From NCBI GenBank assembly GCA_036387135.1, contig DASVUH010000036.1, positions 10,741-74,740 of the forward strand: a stretch of 64,000 nucleotides of DNA, read 5' to 3'. The DNA comes from JALZCH01 sp036387135 (GTDB lineage Bacteria > Acidobacteriota > Blastocatellia > Pyrinomonadales > Pyrinomonadaceae). A program made the position numbers and the translations under genes. This document shows positions 17,431 through 26,835 of the stretch, piece by piece (the stretch's first letter is position 1; every line of letters starts with the position of its first letter). The notes below the pieces were generated by a model that did not search any database, was not told the DNA's origin, and saw only the letters and a list, made by a program, of their open reading frames with translations.

Positions 17431-18294
17431 TCAGTACAATACCGAAGGCAGGAAAGCGCCTTTCGGCTCTTCATAAGCGCCCATTGCCATCAATGACATC
17501 GGTTTGACGACTCGCATTTTATTGCTCAAACACCAGCGGAAAAGCGAGGCTTGCCGCGTCGGGAGCAAAAAGGAAAGCGGTTGATCGGTTAAATTCGCCG
17601 CGCCGATCAGAGCTGCGTGCAGATCGGCTTCGGTTTCCGCAACGGCGTGATTAGCCTGCCAAAAGTTCGGCGCTGAAGCGTAAGCTACAATCCGGTCGTC
17701 GCGCAACGCAACGAAGCTTTGAAATATTTGCGAGTTCTGCCCGATGTCATGGAGTCTGGAAAATCCGTGAATTTGGCGATGCAAGCGGTCGCAATCGGCG
17801 AAATCCGATTCGTCCATTCGCCGCACTTCGTAACCCGCCGGGGCTTCGCCCTCGATTTTGCCCGCAATCAAAACGAGTGGTTCTTTAATGTCAAAACCGA
17901 GCGCCGCGTAAAGCGACATCGAAACCGTGTTAAAAGCGTCCTGCACCAATCTAATTCCCGGCGCTCGCAATCCGCGTTCGATGACGGCTTCCATTAATTG
18001 TCGTCCGACGCCGGTTGCCTGGACGTTCGGGTCAACCGTAATCGGACCGACGCCTGCGATTTCGTTTCCTTCATGGAGAAAATTTGAACCGATAATTTTG
18101 CCGTTTTGTTCGGCAACAACGCCCCATACGGTCGGATCGCCGCAGCACCAGTTGGCGATGTTCGTCGCGTGTTCGAGATTGGGGAAATCGTGGGGGAAAT
18201 TGTGCCGGTCGGCGATGCCGTCAAACGCGGCTTTGATAATCGGCGCTATTTGCCCGGCGTCGGCTGGCGCAGCCGGACGAAGTTGAATGCTCAT
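17431..18294 (-). CDS. Two-domain GNAT N-acetyltransferase
   Basis: 287 residues with an N-terminal GNAT fold (about 4-140, with VDPNVQATGVGRQLMEA as the acetyl-CoA loop) and a second, more diverged GNAT-like half (about 145-287). The start is MSIQLRP at 18294 because AGGAGG lies ideally upstream. Such tandem enzymes acetylate small amines or peptides; the substrate is unknown. Together with the downstream membrane protein it forms a short minus-strand operon. Confidence 0.88.
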   Translation of the reverse strand: MSIQLRPAAPADAGQIAPIIKAAFDGIADRHNFPHDFPNLEHATNIANWCCGDPTVWGVVAEQNGKIIGSNFLHEGNEIAGVGPITVDPNVQATGVGRQLMEAVIERGLRAPGIRLVQDAFNTVSMSLYAALGFDIKEPLVLIAGKIEGEAPAGYEVRRMDESDFADCDRLHRQIHGFSRLHDIGQNSQIFQSFVALRDDRIVAYASAPNFWQANHAVAETEADLHAALIGAANLTDQPLSFLLPTRQASLFRWCLSNKMRVVKPMSLMAMGAYEEPKGAFLPSVLY

Positions 18295-18786
18295 TATTTT
18301 GCCTCCTGATTTGAATGATTTAAAGCGAATTTTCGCTTTACGCCAAACATTTAATTTCTGTTTTCTTAAATTCGGAACGAGCTGAAAATCTAACACAATT
18401 TTTTACGCGACGGACGACCGCAGTGCGTCGGCGCTTTATTTTTTGCGCAAAGCGTTTCAGAGATTTATCTTTGTTCATTTTCTTCGCCTCTTTTCGCTGT
18501 AAAAATCTTCTCTAATATTTAACGCGGAAAAAAGAGCCGGAAAGTATCAACCGATTTTGCCGGAGCGAGCGTCCCCGATTTGTTTGCGCTGGCAAAGCCT
18601 TTTTAATAAAGGGCTTGATTTTATTTGGAAATGATTTATACTCCACTTTCTACAAGTCGCTCGGTTCATCAATGCAATCACAATTGAAATTTGAATTTGA
18701 ACAATTTGTTCTCGTCTCGTTATGCATTTTGCCGGATACCGCCAGCGGCTTTATTTCTTAGTTTAAAGAGAAAAGGAAGTACCTCT
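18295..18786. other. Divergent intergenic region of about 490 bases
   Basis: Largely A/T-rich spacer between the GNAT operon (minus) and the large secreted protein (plus). It holds the Shine-Dalgarno of the GNAT gene near 18300 and a weak hairpin with imperfect stem (AAGCCTTT...AAAGGGCTT) near 18594-18614. A long leader follows, with AGGAAG just before 18787. The element GGGCTTGATT near 18611 also occurs near 13206, upstream of the TonB receptor; its meaning is unknown. No ORF with coding character is seen. Confidence 0.5.
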
Positions 18787-21700
18787 ATGCCCGTTATTTT
18801 TACCGTTAATCGTAAGAGATTCAATCTTTCGCTGCTTGCTTTAACCGTTATCATTTTTGCCTTTGTTTTCGGAGCGGCGAAAACGGCGGCTCATTCTGAA
18901 AACGACGCTTTTATTCCCAGCGCCGATACTGCCGCCCCGCAGCAAACTTTTACCGTCAATAGAACCGACGATGCGCCCGACGCGAATACGGCTGATAACA
19001 TTTGCGACGTTGATTTAGCAGCGTCCGGTCAGCAATGCACTTTGAGAGCCGCCGTCGCGCAATCAAACGTCACGGCGGGAGCTGATACGATTAGTTTTTC
19101 GCTTCCCGACGCATCTGTCATTAATTTAACCGCCGGCGCGCTTTTGGTAAATCAAAGCGTTGAGATTAGAGGTTCCGGCGCGAGAAACTTAACCGTTCAG
19201 CGAAGCACCGGTCAGGCAGCGCCTGTTTTTAACATATTTAATGTCGTCGGTCCGGCTTATAATTCTACTGAAACAATAACCGTCGGGATTTCCGGTTTGA
19301 CGATGGCTAACGGCAGCGCAAATTCCGGCGGCGGCATCAACAGTTTCGGAGCCGTTACGCTTAATCTCACCGAAGTCACGCTCAGAAACAATCGAGGAAA
19401 TAACGGCGGCGCCATCTTCAACGCGGGAAACGCTTTAAACATTCTGCGCTCGACGTTAAATAACAATACCGCCCTTAGTTCCGGCGGAGCGATTTACAAC
19501 TCTTACGGCTCGGTTAACATCGCCAATTCGACAATTGCGAACAATTCGGCAACAGGTAACGGCGGCGGCATATTAAACAGCAACGACGGTGATAACAATA
19601 ATGTTTTAACGTTAAATAACGTTACAATCAGCAATAATGAAGCCGCCAGGGGCGGCGGCGTGACAAATCGCAAAACGGCGTTCGTCCGAAACACGATTAT
19701 CGCAGGTAATACGGCGCCCCAAGACCCGGACGTTGAAGGAACTGTAAGTTTTATTTCGCTCGGCAATAATTTAATCGGAAGATCCGATTTTTTCGTCGGA
19801 TTTTTCAACGGCATAGGTGGCGATATAGTCGGAACGACCGCGATGCCGGTCAATCCTTTGCTCGATCCGCTCCGAAATAACGGCGGACCGACAGACACGA
19901 TGGCTTTGCTCCCCGCCAGCCCGGCTGTAGATGCGGGAAACGATTGCGTTGTCAACGCCATTTGCCCTCTCAGTAATCCTCCCGTTCCGTTGCTGACGGA
20001 TCAGAGAGACGCGCTTTTTTCCAGATCCGTCGGAAATTCCGTTGATATTGGAGCTTATGAATTAAACGTTCCCGAACCCGTCGTCACATCAATCTCCCCG
20101 GCTCGAATCGCAGCGGGCAGCGGCGATTTCGAGATTGTTGTCACCGGCAGCGGTTTTGTGAACGGCTCGATTGTGCAATGGGCTGGAGAAAACAGACCGA
20201 CGACTTTTGTCTCTCCGACCGAATTAAGAGCGCAAATTTCGGCTGCGGACGTTCAAATGACGGGACAGTTTCTGGTGACGGTTTTTAATCCGACGCCCGG
20301 CGGCGGCATTTCAAACCAAATTACTTTCGTTGTCTTTAATTGTTCTTACACAATAAATCCGACAAGTGCGAATGTTCCGAGCACCAACGTCGGCGTTACG
20401 TTTAACGTCAATACGTCCGCAGAATGCGGCTGGACTGCCACAACCACCACTCCTTGGATTTCAATCACGAACGGCACCGGCACCGGCAATGGAACGGTTG
20501 CTTTTACCGTTCAGGAAAACACCGGACCCGCGCGAACGGGAACAGTTATGGTTGGCGGGCAAACATTTACGGTTAATCAAGCCAACGGCTGCGCTTTTAC
20601 TTTGAATCCGACAAATGCCACCGTTCCTGTCGCGGGCGGCAACGGCAGCTTTAATATTACGACTGTCGCCGGTTGTACGTGGACTGCCCAGAGCAATGCC
20701 CCTTGGATAACTCTCACCAACAACAGCGGAACCGGAAGCGGAACCATCGCTTTTACGGTGCAGCCAAATGCGGGTCCTCCGCGAACCGGCACGATTACCG
20801 CGGGCGGGCAGACCTTTACCGTTAACCAGCAATCGGGCTGCACTTTCACAGTTTCGCCGACGAATTTAAACGTCAACGCCACAGGCGGAACCGGCAGCGT
20901 AACTGTTACTACTTCTGCGGGATGTACCTGGACTGCAACCAGCAATTCTCCGTGGATAACGATTACTTCGGGAAGCACCGGAACCGGAAGCGGAACGGTT
21001 AATTTCACAGCCGCCGCCAACACGGGAGCCGCTCGAATTGGAACTATTACCGTTGCCGGTCAGACCGTAACAATAAATCAACCGTCTCCGACCAATTTTA
21101 ACAAAACTCTGTTCGATTTCGACGGCGACGGACGCGCAGACATTTCGGTTTTCCGCGCTTCGACCGGCACGTGGCACATTTCGCAGTCGTCAAACGGCAC
21201 GCTGCGTTCGACCACTTTCGGGCAAGCCGGAGATTTAATTGCTCCCGCCGATTACGACGGCGATGGCAGAACAGACATCGCGGTTTTTCGCTTTGGATTT
21301 TGGTATCGCCTGAACAGCTTGACAAACCAATTTGTCGCCGTTCAGTTCGGTTCTTCGGGCGACATCCCGACGCCGGCGGATTATGACGGCGACGGACTCG
21401 CCGACATTTCGGTTTTCCGCCCATCAACCGGAGATTGGTTTAGAATTAACAGCAGCAACAATCAATTCGTCGCCGTTCATTGGGGCGCGAGCGGCGACGT
21501 TCCGGTTATGGGCGATTTTGACGGCGACGGACGAGCCGACACGGCGGTTTTCCGCCCGACAAACGGCGATTGGTACATTTTGCGAAGCTCGGATAATTCG
21601 TTCTTCGGAATTAAATTCGGGGTGCCGGGCGACATTCCGGCTGAGGCGGATTTTGACGGAGATAAGAGAACAGATATTTCGGTTTATCGCCCGTCAAACG

Positions 21701-21927
21701 GCACCTGGTATCGAATCAACAGCAGCAACAACCAATTCGTCGGGCAGCGTTTCGGAACGGCGGAAGACGAGCCCGTTCCGGCGGATTACGACGGCGACGG
21801 ACGAGCCGAAATCGCAGTTTACCGTCCGTCAAATTCGTTCTGGTATTTGCTTCGCTCAAACGGCGATTTGTTCCCACTGCAATTCGGCACGACGGGCGAT
21901 CTTCCGATTCCGGCTTTGAATCGGTAA
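18787..21927 (+). CDS. Large secreted modular protein: CSLREA, beta-helix, IPT, BACON and VCBS/FG-GAP repeats
   Basis: 1046 residues. A signal peptide (LLALTVIIFAFVFGAAKTAA) is followed by a CSLREA-like domain (FTVNRTDDAPD...CTLRAAVAQ), a right-handed beta-helix with polymorphic outer-membrane-type repeats (GGAIFNAG, GGAIYNS, GGGILNS), an IPT/TIG domain (VTSISPARIAAGSGDF), and three Cys-containing BACON-like repeats (CGWTATTTTPWISITN, CTWTAQSNAPWITLTN, CTWTATSNSPWITITS). About six FG-GAP/VCBS repeats close the protein (DYDGDGRTDIAVFR and variants, with Ca-binding DxDGDG). The start is ATG 18787 after AGGAAG. It is probably extracellular or surface-bound, for adhesion or polysaccharide binding; no catalytic motif is seen. 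The three BACON units and the VCBS units are each near-identical, suggesting recent internal duplication. Confidence 0.9.
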   Translation: MPVIFTVNRKRFNLSLLALTVIIFAFVFGAAKTAAHSENDAFIPSADTAAPQQTFTVNRTDDAPDANTADNICDVDLAASGQQCTLRAAVAQSNVTAGADTISFSLPDASVINLTAGALLVNQSVEIRGSGARNLTVQRSTGQAAPVFNIFNVVGPAYNSTETITVGISGLTMANGSANSGGGINSFGAVTLNLTEVTLRNNRGNNGGAIFNAGNALNILRSTLNNNTALSSGGAIYNSYGSVNIANSTIANNSATGNGGGILNSNDGDNNNVLTLNNVTISNNEAARGGGVTNRKTAFVRNTIIAGNTAPQDPDVEGTVSFISLGNNLIGRSDFFVGFFNGIGGDIVGTTAMPVNPLLDPLRNNGGPTDTMALLPASPAVDAGNDCVVNAICPLSNPPVPLLTDQRDALFSRSVGNSVDIGAYELNVPEPVVTSISPARIAAGSGDFEIVVTGSGFVNGSIVQWAGENRPTTFVSPTELRAQISAADVQMTGQFLVTVFNPTPGGGISNQITFVVFNCSYTINPTSANVPSTNVGVTFNVNTSAECGWTATTTTPWISITNGTGTGNGTVAFTVQENTGPARTGTVMVGGQTFTVNQANGCAFTLNPTNATVPVAGGNGSFNITTVAGCTWTAQSNAPWITLTNNSGTGSGTIAFTVQPNAGPPRTGTITAGGQTFTVNQQSGCTFTVSPTNLNVNATGGTGSVTVTTSAGCTWTATSNSPWITITSGSTGTGSGTVNFTAAANTGAARIGTITVAGQTVTINQPSPTNFNKTLFDFDGDGRADISVFRASTGTWHISQSSNGTLRSTTFGQAGDLIAPADYDGDGRTDIAVFRFGFWYRLNSLTNQFVAVQFGSSGDIPTPADYDGDGLADISVFRPSTGDWFRINSSNNQFVAVHWGASGDVPVMGDFDGDGRADTAVFRPTNGDWYILRSSDNSFFGIKFGVPGDIPAEADFDGDKRTDISVYRPSNGTWYRINSSNNQFVGQRFGTAEDEPVPADYDGDGRAEIAVYRPSNSFWYLLRSNGDLFPLQFGTTGDLPIPALNR

Positions 21928-21940
21928 AATCAATCGCAGA

Positions 21941-21989
21941 AAAAAGAAAAGCGAGCTTGGTTTATTCAATCAAGCTCGCTTTTCTTTTT
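21941..21989. terminator. Bidirectional terminator, 19-bp perfect stem
   Basis: Arms AAAAAGAAAAGCGAGCTTG (21941-21959) and its complement (21971-21989) flank an 11-nt loop, with A-tract and T-tract on the outer sides. It lies between the secreted protein and the convergent response regulator. Two copies of TTTTTAAAGGTAA follow at about 21985-22018. Confidence 0.9.
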
Positions 21990-22008
21990 AAAGGTAAAGG
22001 ACACTTTT

Positions 22009-22365
22009 TTAAAGGTAACTGGCTATAACCTTTTTTAAATATTCAGGCTCGACGGGTTTAAAAAGAACCTCGTTGCATCCGGCTTTGAGAGCTTGTTGAA
22101 GGCAATTGGTGTGAGCCGTTATCGCCAGGACCGGCACATTTGCGCCTTCTTCGAGTTGTCTGATTTGTCTGGTCGCGGCAATGCCATCCATTTCGGGCAA
22201 GCTGATGTCCATCAAAATCAAGTCTGGATGCTTGTTTTTGGTGCATTCGACCGCTTCGCGCCCGTCCGTCGCTTCGATGACTTCATACCCGTAAAATTCG
22301 AGCATAAAATGCATAAACTCGCGTGCGTCGTCATAATCTTCTACCAAGAGGATGGTATGCGCCAT
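22009..22365 (-). CDS. Single-domain CheY-like response regulator
   Basis: 118 residues consisting only of a receiver domain: acidic pocket VEDYDDAR, phosphoacceptor Asp in LILMDISLPEMDG, conserved Thr/Ser in ITAHT and Lys in LFKPVEPEYLKK. The start is ATG 22365 with AAGGTG upstream. It has no output domain, so it probably relays phosphate or regulates a partner protein by binding. No kinase adjoins it; the orphan kinase at 31126 has a degenerate receiver, but a link is only speculation. Confidence 0.92.
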   Translation of the reverse strand: MAHTILLVEDYDDAREFMHFMLEFYGYEVIEATDGREAVECTKNKHPDLILMDISLPEMDGIAATRQIRQLEEGANVPVLAITAHTNCLQQALKAGCNEVLFKPVEPEYLKKVIASYL

Positions 22366-22548
22366 AATCACCTTGCCTACTGGGGGAAACAGGTCAAATC
22401 AGCTCTACTGTTAGGTTAGTTGACTTTGACAAGCGACTTTGTTCGCTTGCGTACACTTTAGAATTTTAAAATTTTCTTTTTGTGATTTGCGACCCGCAAA
22501 ATGCGGTTTGTTTTGAAGAAAGCGGCGCGGCATATTAACATCGAAAAA

Positions 22549-23586
22549 ATGTTGATTTCCGAGTTCGATTACGAACTTCCCGAAGAATTAATAGCCCAGG
22601 AACCGCTCGCCGAACGCTCGGCTTCGAGAATGCTGGTCGTCAATCGCGCCGCCGGAAGCTGGCGGGACGAACAATTCAAAAACTTATCCGCCTTTTTGCA
22701 AAAAGGCGATGTTCTTGTTTTGAATAACACCAAAGTTTTTCCCGCTCGTTTAATCGGGAACCGGGAAAATTTTTCGGGCAAAATCGAAATTTTTCTGGTT
22801 CGTGAAATCGAAAAAAGCGTCTGGGAAGCGCTGGCTCGTCCCGCGCGCCGGATGAAAGCCGGAACAAATCTCGTTTTCGGCGAAGGAAAATTGCAGGCAA
22901 AAGTTTTGGATAAAACCGCAGACGGTCGAATCGTCGTCAACTTTCAAAGCGAAAGAGATTTCTACGAAATTCTGGAAGCCGTCGGTCAAACACCTTTGCC
23001 GCCTTACATCCACCGCGAGGAAAAGCCCGATCAAACAGACCGCGAACGCTATCAAACCGTTTTTGCCCGGGAGCGCGGAGCGATTGCAGCGCCAACCGCC
23101 GGACTGCATTTCACGCCGGAAATTTTAGCGGAAATCAGGCGCGGCGGCGTTGAAACTGCGGAAATCACTTTGCACGTCGGCTACGGAACTTTCGAGCCGG
23201 TTCGAGTGGAAAATTTATCCGAACATCGAGTTGCGCCGGAAACTTCGATTATTTCGGAAGAAACCGCCGAAATCGTCAACCGCGCCAAAACTGAAAACCG
23301 CCGTGTAATTGCAATCGGCACGACGACGACGCGGGCGCTCGAATCCGCTGCCGATGAAAACGGAAAAATTTCGGCGGGCTGGCGCGCGGCAAATCTGACA
23401 ATTACGCCCGGTTACAAATTTCGCGTTGTTGATGCGCTTTTAACCAATTTTCACTTGCCGCAATCGTCGCTTTTAGTTTTGGTTTCGACCTTCGCCGGAC
23501 ACGATTTAACGATGTCGGCTTACAAACACGCGGTCGCCGAAAAATATCGTTTTTACAGCTACGGCGATTGTATGTTGATAATCTGA
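22549..23586 (+). CDS. queA: QueA: S-adenosylmethionine:tRNA ribosyltransferase-isomerase
   Basis: 345 residues. FDYELPEELIAQEPL, RSASRMLVV, VLVLNNTKVFPARL, PTAGLHFT and NFHLPQSSLLVLVSTFAG are the conserved QueA blocks. The enzyme transfers and isomerises the ribosyl moiety of SAM onto 7-aminomethyl-7-deazaguanine at tRNA position 34, forming epoxyqueuosine in the cytoplasm. I start at ATG 22549 because family members begin directly with the FxxELPxxLIA block; an upstream ATG at 22501 would add 16 non-conserved residues. No other queuosine gene is in the window. Confidence 0.95.
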   Translation: MLISEFDYELPEELIAQEPLAERSASRMLVVNRAAGSWRDEQFKNLSAFLQKGDVLVLNNTKVFPARLIGNRENFSGKIEIFLVREIEKSVWEALARPARRMKAGTNLVFGEGKLQAKVLDKTADGRIVVNFQSERDFYEILEAVGQTPLPPYIHREEKPDQTDRERYQTVFARERGAIAAPTAGLHFTPEILAEIRRGGVETAEITLHVGYGTFEPVRVENLSEHRVAPETSIISEETAEIVNRAKTENRRVIAIGTTTTRALESAADENGKISAGWRAANLTITPGYKFRVVDALLTNFHLPQSSLLVLVSTFAGHDLTMSAYKHAVAEKYRFYSYGDCMLII

Positions 23587-23598
23587 CGTTAAACGATT

Positions 23599-23636
23599 GC
23601 AAATCTAAAATCTAAAATCTAAAATCCAAAATCGAA
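23599..23636. repeat. Heptamer tract TCTAAAA x4
   Basis: Four consecutive TCTAAAA-type heptamers, the last with one change, occupy the short space between queA and the next ATG at 23638. No inverted partner is visible, unlike the hairpins elsewhere. The tract replaces any clear Shine-Dalgarno. Confidence 0.7.
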
Positions 23637-23637
23637 T

Positions 23638-24213
23638 ATGGCAGTTTTGGACAGATTACGCGGATTCTGGCAGACGTTTATGTTCGAGCGCACATCGCAC
23701 GAACAGGAATTTCCTTTTCTTGCGCCGCTGCCGCCTGATTCTTTAGCAAAATTTTCCGGCGATTACCATATTCGCGCGCTGACGATAAAACATCTCGACG
23801 AGTTGGACGCGCTCGACCGCCGCTGTTTTATCAACGGCGATTCTTATACGCGCGGCACGCTCGAATTTCTGCTCAAAGAACCGAATTCGCTCGCTTATTG
23901 CGTTGTTTTGCCCAAAAACGGGCAGATGATCGCATTCATCATCGCAATGCACGAACCTGACGGGACCGGACACATCACAACCATCGGAGTCGCTCCCGAA
24001 CACCGACGGCGCGGACTCGCGTTTCTGCTGCTCGAACACGCCGAAAACGCTTTTCGCTTGCGTAACGTCAGAACAATGCGGCTCGAAGTTCGCACCAATA
24101 ATTTTGGAGCGCAACAACTTTACGCCCGCGCCGGTTATACGGTCGCGCAGCGAATGAACCAGTATTACGCAAACGGCGGCGACGGTTTTTTAATGGTTAA
24201 ATCGTTGGTTTGA
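23638..24213 (+). CDS. GNAT N-acetyltransferase, RimI-like
   Basis: 191 residues. A GNAT fold spans about 42-190, with the acetyl-CoA pyrophosphate loop VAPEHRRRGLAFLLLEHAE and the beta-5/alpha-4 segment RTNNFGAQQLYARAGY typical of RimI-type protein N-alpha or small-molecule acetylases. The first 40 residues (MAVLDRLRGFWQTFMFERTSH) are an extension of unknown role. It is 51 bases downstream of queA on the same strand. Confidence 0.88.
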   Translation: MAVLDRLRGFWQTFMFERTSHEQEFPFLAPLPPDSLAKFSGDYHIRALTIKHLDELDALDRRCFINGDSYTRGTLEFLLKEPNSLAYCVVLPKNGQMIAFIIAMHEPDGTGHITTIGVAPEHRRRGLAFLLLEHAENAFRLRNVRTMRLEVRTNNFGAQQLYARAGYTVAQRMNQYYANGGDGFLMVKSLV

Positions 24214-24239
24214 ACAATAGATGAGGAGAATAAATCATT

Positions 24240-24671
24240 ATGCTAACGGGAATTTTATCAAAGATTGGTTTAGAGCATAGAGGGGGATATCAGGAAAAAT
24301 TTGCCGAAAGCGGATGGCGCGTTTTTGAACGAGCGTTAGACGAAACGCGCAATCGTCAGCAGAGTTATCTTTCGTTGGGGCATTTGTTAAATGCCCTTGC
24401 CGTTGAAAGTCCCGATGTTTTTGACGATGTAATGTTGTGCGCCCAAGTTGAGCCAGCGAAAGCAAGGGAATTTATCGGAGAAAGCCTTGAGAGCATTCCC
24501 AAAAGCGCATCGAAAGCCGTGCGCATTGCACCGGAAGTTACTTCGCTGTTTCAGCAGGCGCAAAATACAGCGCAAAAATCGGGACGCAAAATTGAAGCGA
24601 TGGATTTAGGGCAGGTGCTGGCAAAAGGCAAATTTGAATTTCCGCGACTCGTAAATTGGAAAGTCGCGTAA
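24240..24671 (+). CDS. Clp N-terminal-domain-like protein
   Basis: 143 residues. FAESGWRVFERALDETRNRQQSYLSLGHLL and the second helical half IAPEVTSLFQQAQNTAQKSG resemble the duplicated four-helix repeat of the Clp/Hsp100 N-domain, but no AAA+ module follows. Stand-alone Clp-N proteins can act as adaptors or substrate binders. It starts at ATG 24240 after GATGAGGAGAATAA. The assignment is from helix pattern and motif resemblance only. Confidence 0.72.
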   Translation: MLTGILSKIGLEHRGGYQEKFAESGWRVFERALDETRNRQQSYLSLGHLLNALAVESPDVFDDVMLCAQVEPAKAREFIGESLESIPKSASKAVRIAPEVTSLFQQAQNTAQKSGRKIEAMDLGQVLAKGKFEFPRLVNWKVA

Positions 24672-24697
24672 AGCTGAATCAGCGCTTTGTTTTATTT

Positions 24698-25336
24698 TTA
24701 TTTGAAGACAAGAAATCCGAAAACCGACGGAACGTGAAAACCCGGTGTTTCGGTGAAAGTAGGCTGCCAAGCGAGATAGCCGCGCGTTTCGCCGCTGCCG
24801 ACACAGCGAAATAAATTTGTCCGCCAAATTTCGCCCACATTGGGCTTTCTGCCAAAAGCGCGTTCAAATTCGATGGTGAAAACAACCGTAAAAGAATTTT
24901 CTCCGATACGCGCTGCCGTTTTCATTCCGGCGTTGTAAGTTTTGTCGGTTTCGCGTTTTTCGGGCAATTGATGAATCGCAAAATCGAGCCATTCGCCCGT
25001 GGGCGCAATTTCAAATTCATAATATTTTTCAGGCGCATTCAAATCCGGCGCGACGAAAATCTCGCAGACATCGCGCTCCCAAAGCTCGGCGGCTTCCGCG
25101 TTAAGATTCGGATTTCGGTTAGTGACAAATGGCTCGCCTTGTCTGCAATCGAAACGCACAAAAAGCCGGTCTTCGTTCCACAAAATTCTTCCGCTCGCAC
25201 ATCGTTCGGCTGGCGCGAATTCGCCGGACCAATAGCGATTTATTTCGACGAATTCGGCTCGCCGCCAAATTTCATTATCGAAATCTTCGAGCCTGATTTC
25301 CTCCGCCGTGAAAAAGGCGTTGATTCGATTTTTCAT
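24698..25336 (-). CDS. CBM9-like carbohydrate-binding protein
   Basis: 212 residues. Trp/Phe-rich beta pattern ILWNEDRLFVRFDCRQGEPFVTN, WERDVCEIFVAP, YYEFEIAPTGEWLDFAI and ending YLAWQPTFTETPGFHVPSVFGFLVF matches the family-9-like carbohydrate-binding fold found in acidobacterial and Bacteroidetes proteins. No signal peptide is seen, so it is probably cytoplasmic. The start MKNRINAFF (25336) is 4 bases after the MFS stop, implying co-transcription. The ligand is unknown. Confidence 0.8.
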   Translation of the reverse strand: MKNRINAFFTAEEIRLEDFDNEIWRRAEFVEINRYWSGEFAPAERCASGRILWNEDRLFVRFDCRQGEPFVTNRNPNLNAEAAELWERDVCEIFVAPDLNAPEKYYEFEIAPTGEWLDFAIHQLPEKRETDKTYNAGMKTAARIGENSFTVVFTIEFERAFGRKPNVGEIWRTNLFRCVGSGETRGYLAWQPTFTETPGFHVPSVFGFLVFK

Positions 25337-25340
25337 AAAA

Positions 25341-26615
25341 TCAGTCGTCGGTTTGCCGGAATTTTCCGGTCGCAAACCAAATGACGCCCGGAATTGCAGC
25401 TACCAAACCGATTCCGATTGTGACCCGACGAAGCGAGAAATTAAAATCGTCGAGCAGCACGCCGACCGCATAATTTGAGCCTGCCAGCATTAAAGTTAAA
25501 AGACAAAGCTCGGCGGCGAAAACGCGCCCGCGAAATTCGTCGTCCACATATTTTTGCATCAAAGCCGTCGAGTTGATCCAAATCAAGCTCCCGCCTGCGT
25601 AAGCGGCGAGCAGCAAACAAATTGCGAGCGGATAATTTTCGGTTGTCCCGAAGAGCGCAAAAAAAGTACCGATAAAGAAAAACGCCGCGCCGAGCGAATT
25701 TTCCAGGCTCCGGCGAGAGCCGCGCACGAATCTCTGGACGACAATCGGCGCGAACGCCGTGCCGACGCCGCGCACGGCGTAAAGCACGCCGATCCCGATT
25801 TCGCCGCTGCCCGCGATTGGAAAAACTTTCTCGCCGTAAATTGCCAGCAATGTCAGCGTTCCGCCCGCGATGCACTGCGCCGGTTTCGCCAGCATTACGG
25901 CTAAAACGCGCGGTCTGCGCCAGACGTATTTTAAACCTTCGAAAACATCCTCAAGCCCGACGGCTCGAAATACGGTTAATTTTTGTTTTTCGCGCGGCGG
26001 GCGCGGCGGCAAATTCAAACCTAAAAACAAGACGGCAGACAGCAAATAAGTCGCCGAATCAAGCACAAATGCGGCGTCCGTGCCGAGCGCGGCGGTCGCA
26101 AAACCGCCGATTGCCGCGCCGGTCGTCAGCATCGCCGACCAGGTGACGGCGGTAATTCCGTTTGCGGTCAGCAAATCTTTCGGTTCAACGACCGAAGGAA
26201 TCGAAGCCGAGCGCGCCGGTTCAAAAAATGTTGACAAAACAAGCTGTAAAACGGTAAGAAAATAAATTAGCCACGCGTCTTCCGGTCGGCGAATGAACAA
26301 AAATCCCAGAACGACCACGGCGCGTCCGAGATCAGCAGCAATCATCACCTTTTTACGGTCAAAACGGTCGGCGATCACGCCTGCAAGCGGGCTGGAAAAG
26401 ACGGTCGAAAGAAATCTCGTGACCAAAATCAACGACACGGCTTGTCCCGATCCGGTCAATTTGAGAGCGATGGAGTAAAGAGCAATCGTGTTAAACCAAT
26501 CGCCGAGCTGCGAAACCACTTGTCCGAGCCAGAGCCTGCGAAAATTCGGGTTCTCGCGCAGCAGATCGAAATAGCCGCGCGGCGATTGGTCGGTTTCTTC
26601 GGCGGCTAAATCCAT
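25341..26615 (-). CDS. MFS exporter, MFS_3/EntS-like
   Basis: 424 residues with about 12 membrane helices. LWLGQVVSQLGDWFNTIALYSIAL and the loop GVIADRFDRKKVMIAADLGR are typical of the MFS_3 subgroup that exports siderophores, macrolides or other compounds. The substrate cannot be predicted. The start ATG at 26615 is divergent from the HD-GYP gene, with 220 bases between. Confidence 0.9.
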   Translation of the reverse strand: MDLAAEETDQSPRGYFDLLRENPNFRRLWLGQVVSQLGDWFNTIALYSIALKLTGSGQAVSLILVTRFLSTVFSSPLAGVIADRFDRKKVMIAADLGRAVVVLGFLFIRRPEDAWLIYFLTVLQLVLSTFFEPARSASIPSVVEPKDLLTANGITAVTWSAMLTTGAAIGGFATAALGTDAAFVLDSATYLLSAVLFLGLNLPPRPPREKQKLTVFRAVGLEDVFEGLKYVWRRPRVLAVMLAKPAQCIAGGTLTLLAIYGEKVFPIAGSGEIGIGVLYAVRGVGTAFAPIVVQRFVRGSRRSLENSLGAAFFFIGTFFALFGTTENYPLAICLLLAAYAGGSLIWINSTALMQKYVDDEFRGRVFAAELCLLTLMLAGSNYAVGVLLDDFNFSLRRVTIGIGLVAAIPGVIWFATGKFRQTDD

Positions 26616-26835
26616 ACCGGAAAATTAAAAGTTACACGCCAGACGGAATTTCGGCAACCGGGATTCTTCCAAACTGACACGGCATTTTGAACGATTTTAT
26701 CGCTTTTTAATCGTCAAAACTCGTAGCTGAAATCCGCGCCCTTGATTTTATAAGGGCTTACGGACAAGGAATGAAATTTGTAAGAGAAAAGCAAGCCGAT
26801 GCTATCAAGCCCGGCAGATCAAGGAGTAATTTTAG

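Noticed and set aside
17431..18396. Longer start for the tandem GNAT protein
   Set aside because: AGGAGG sits exactly before MSIQLRP, and the extra N-terminal residues look like translated leader.
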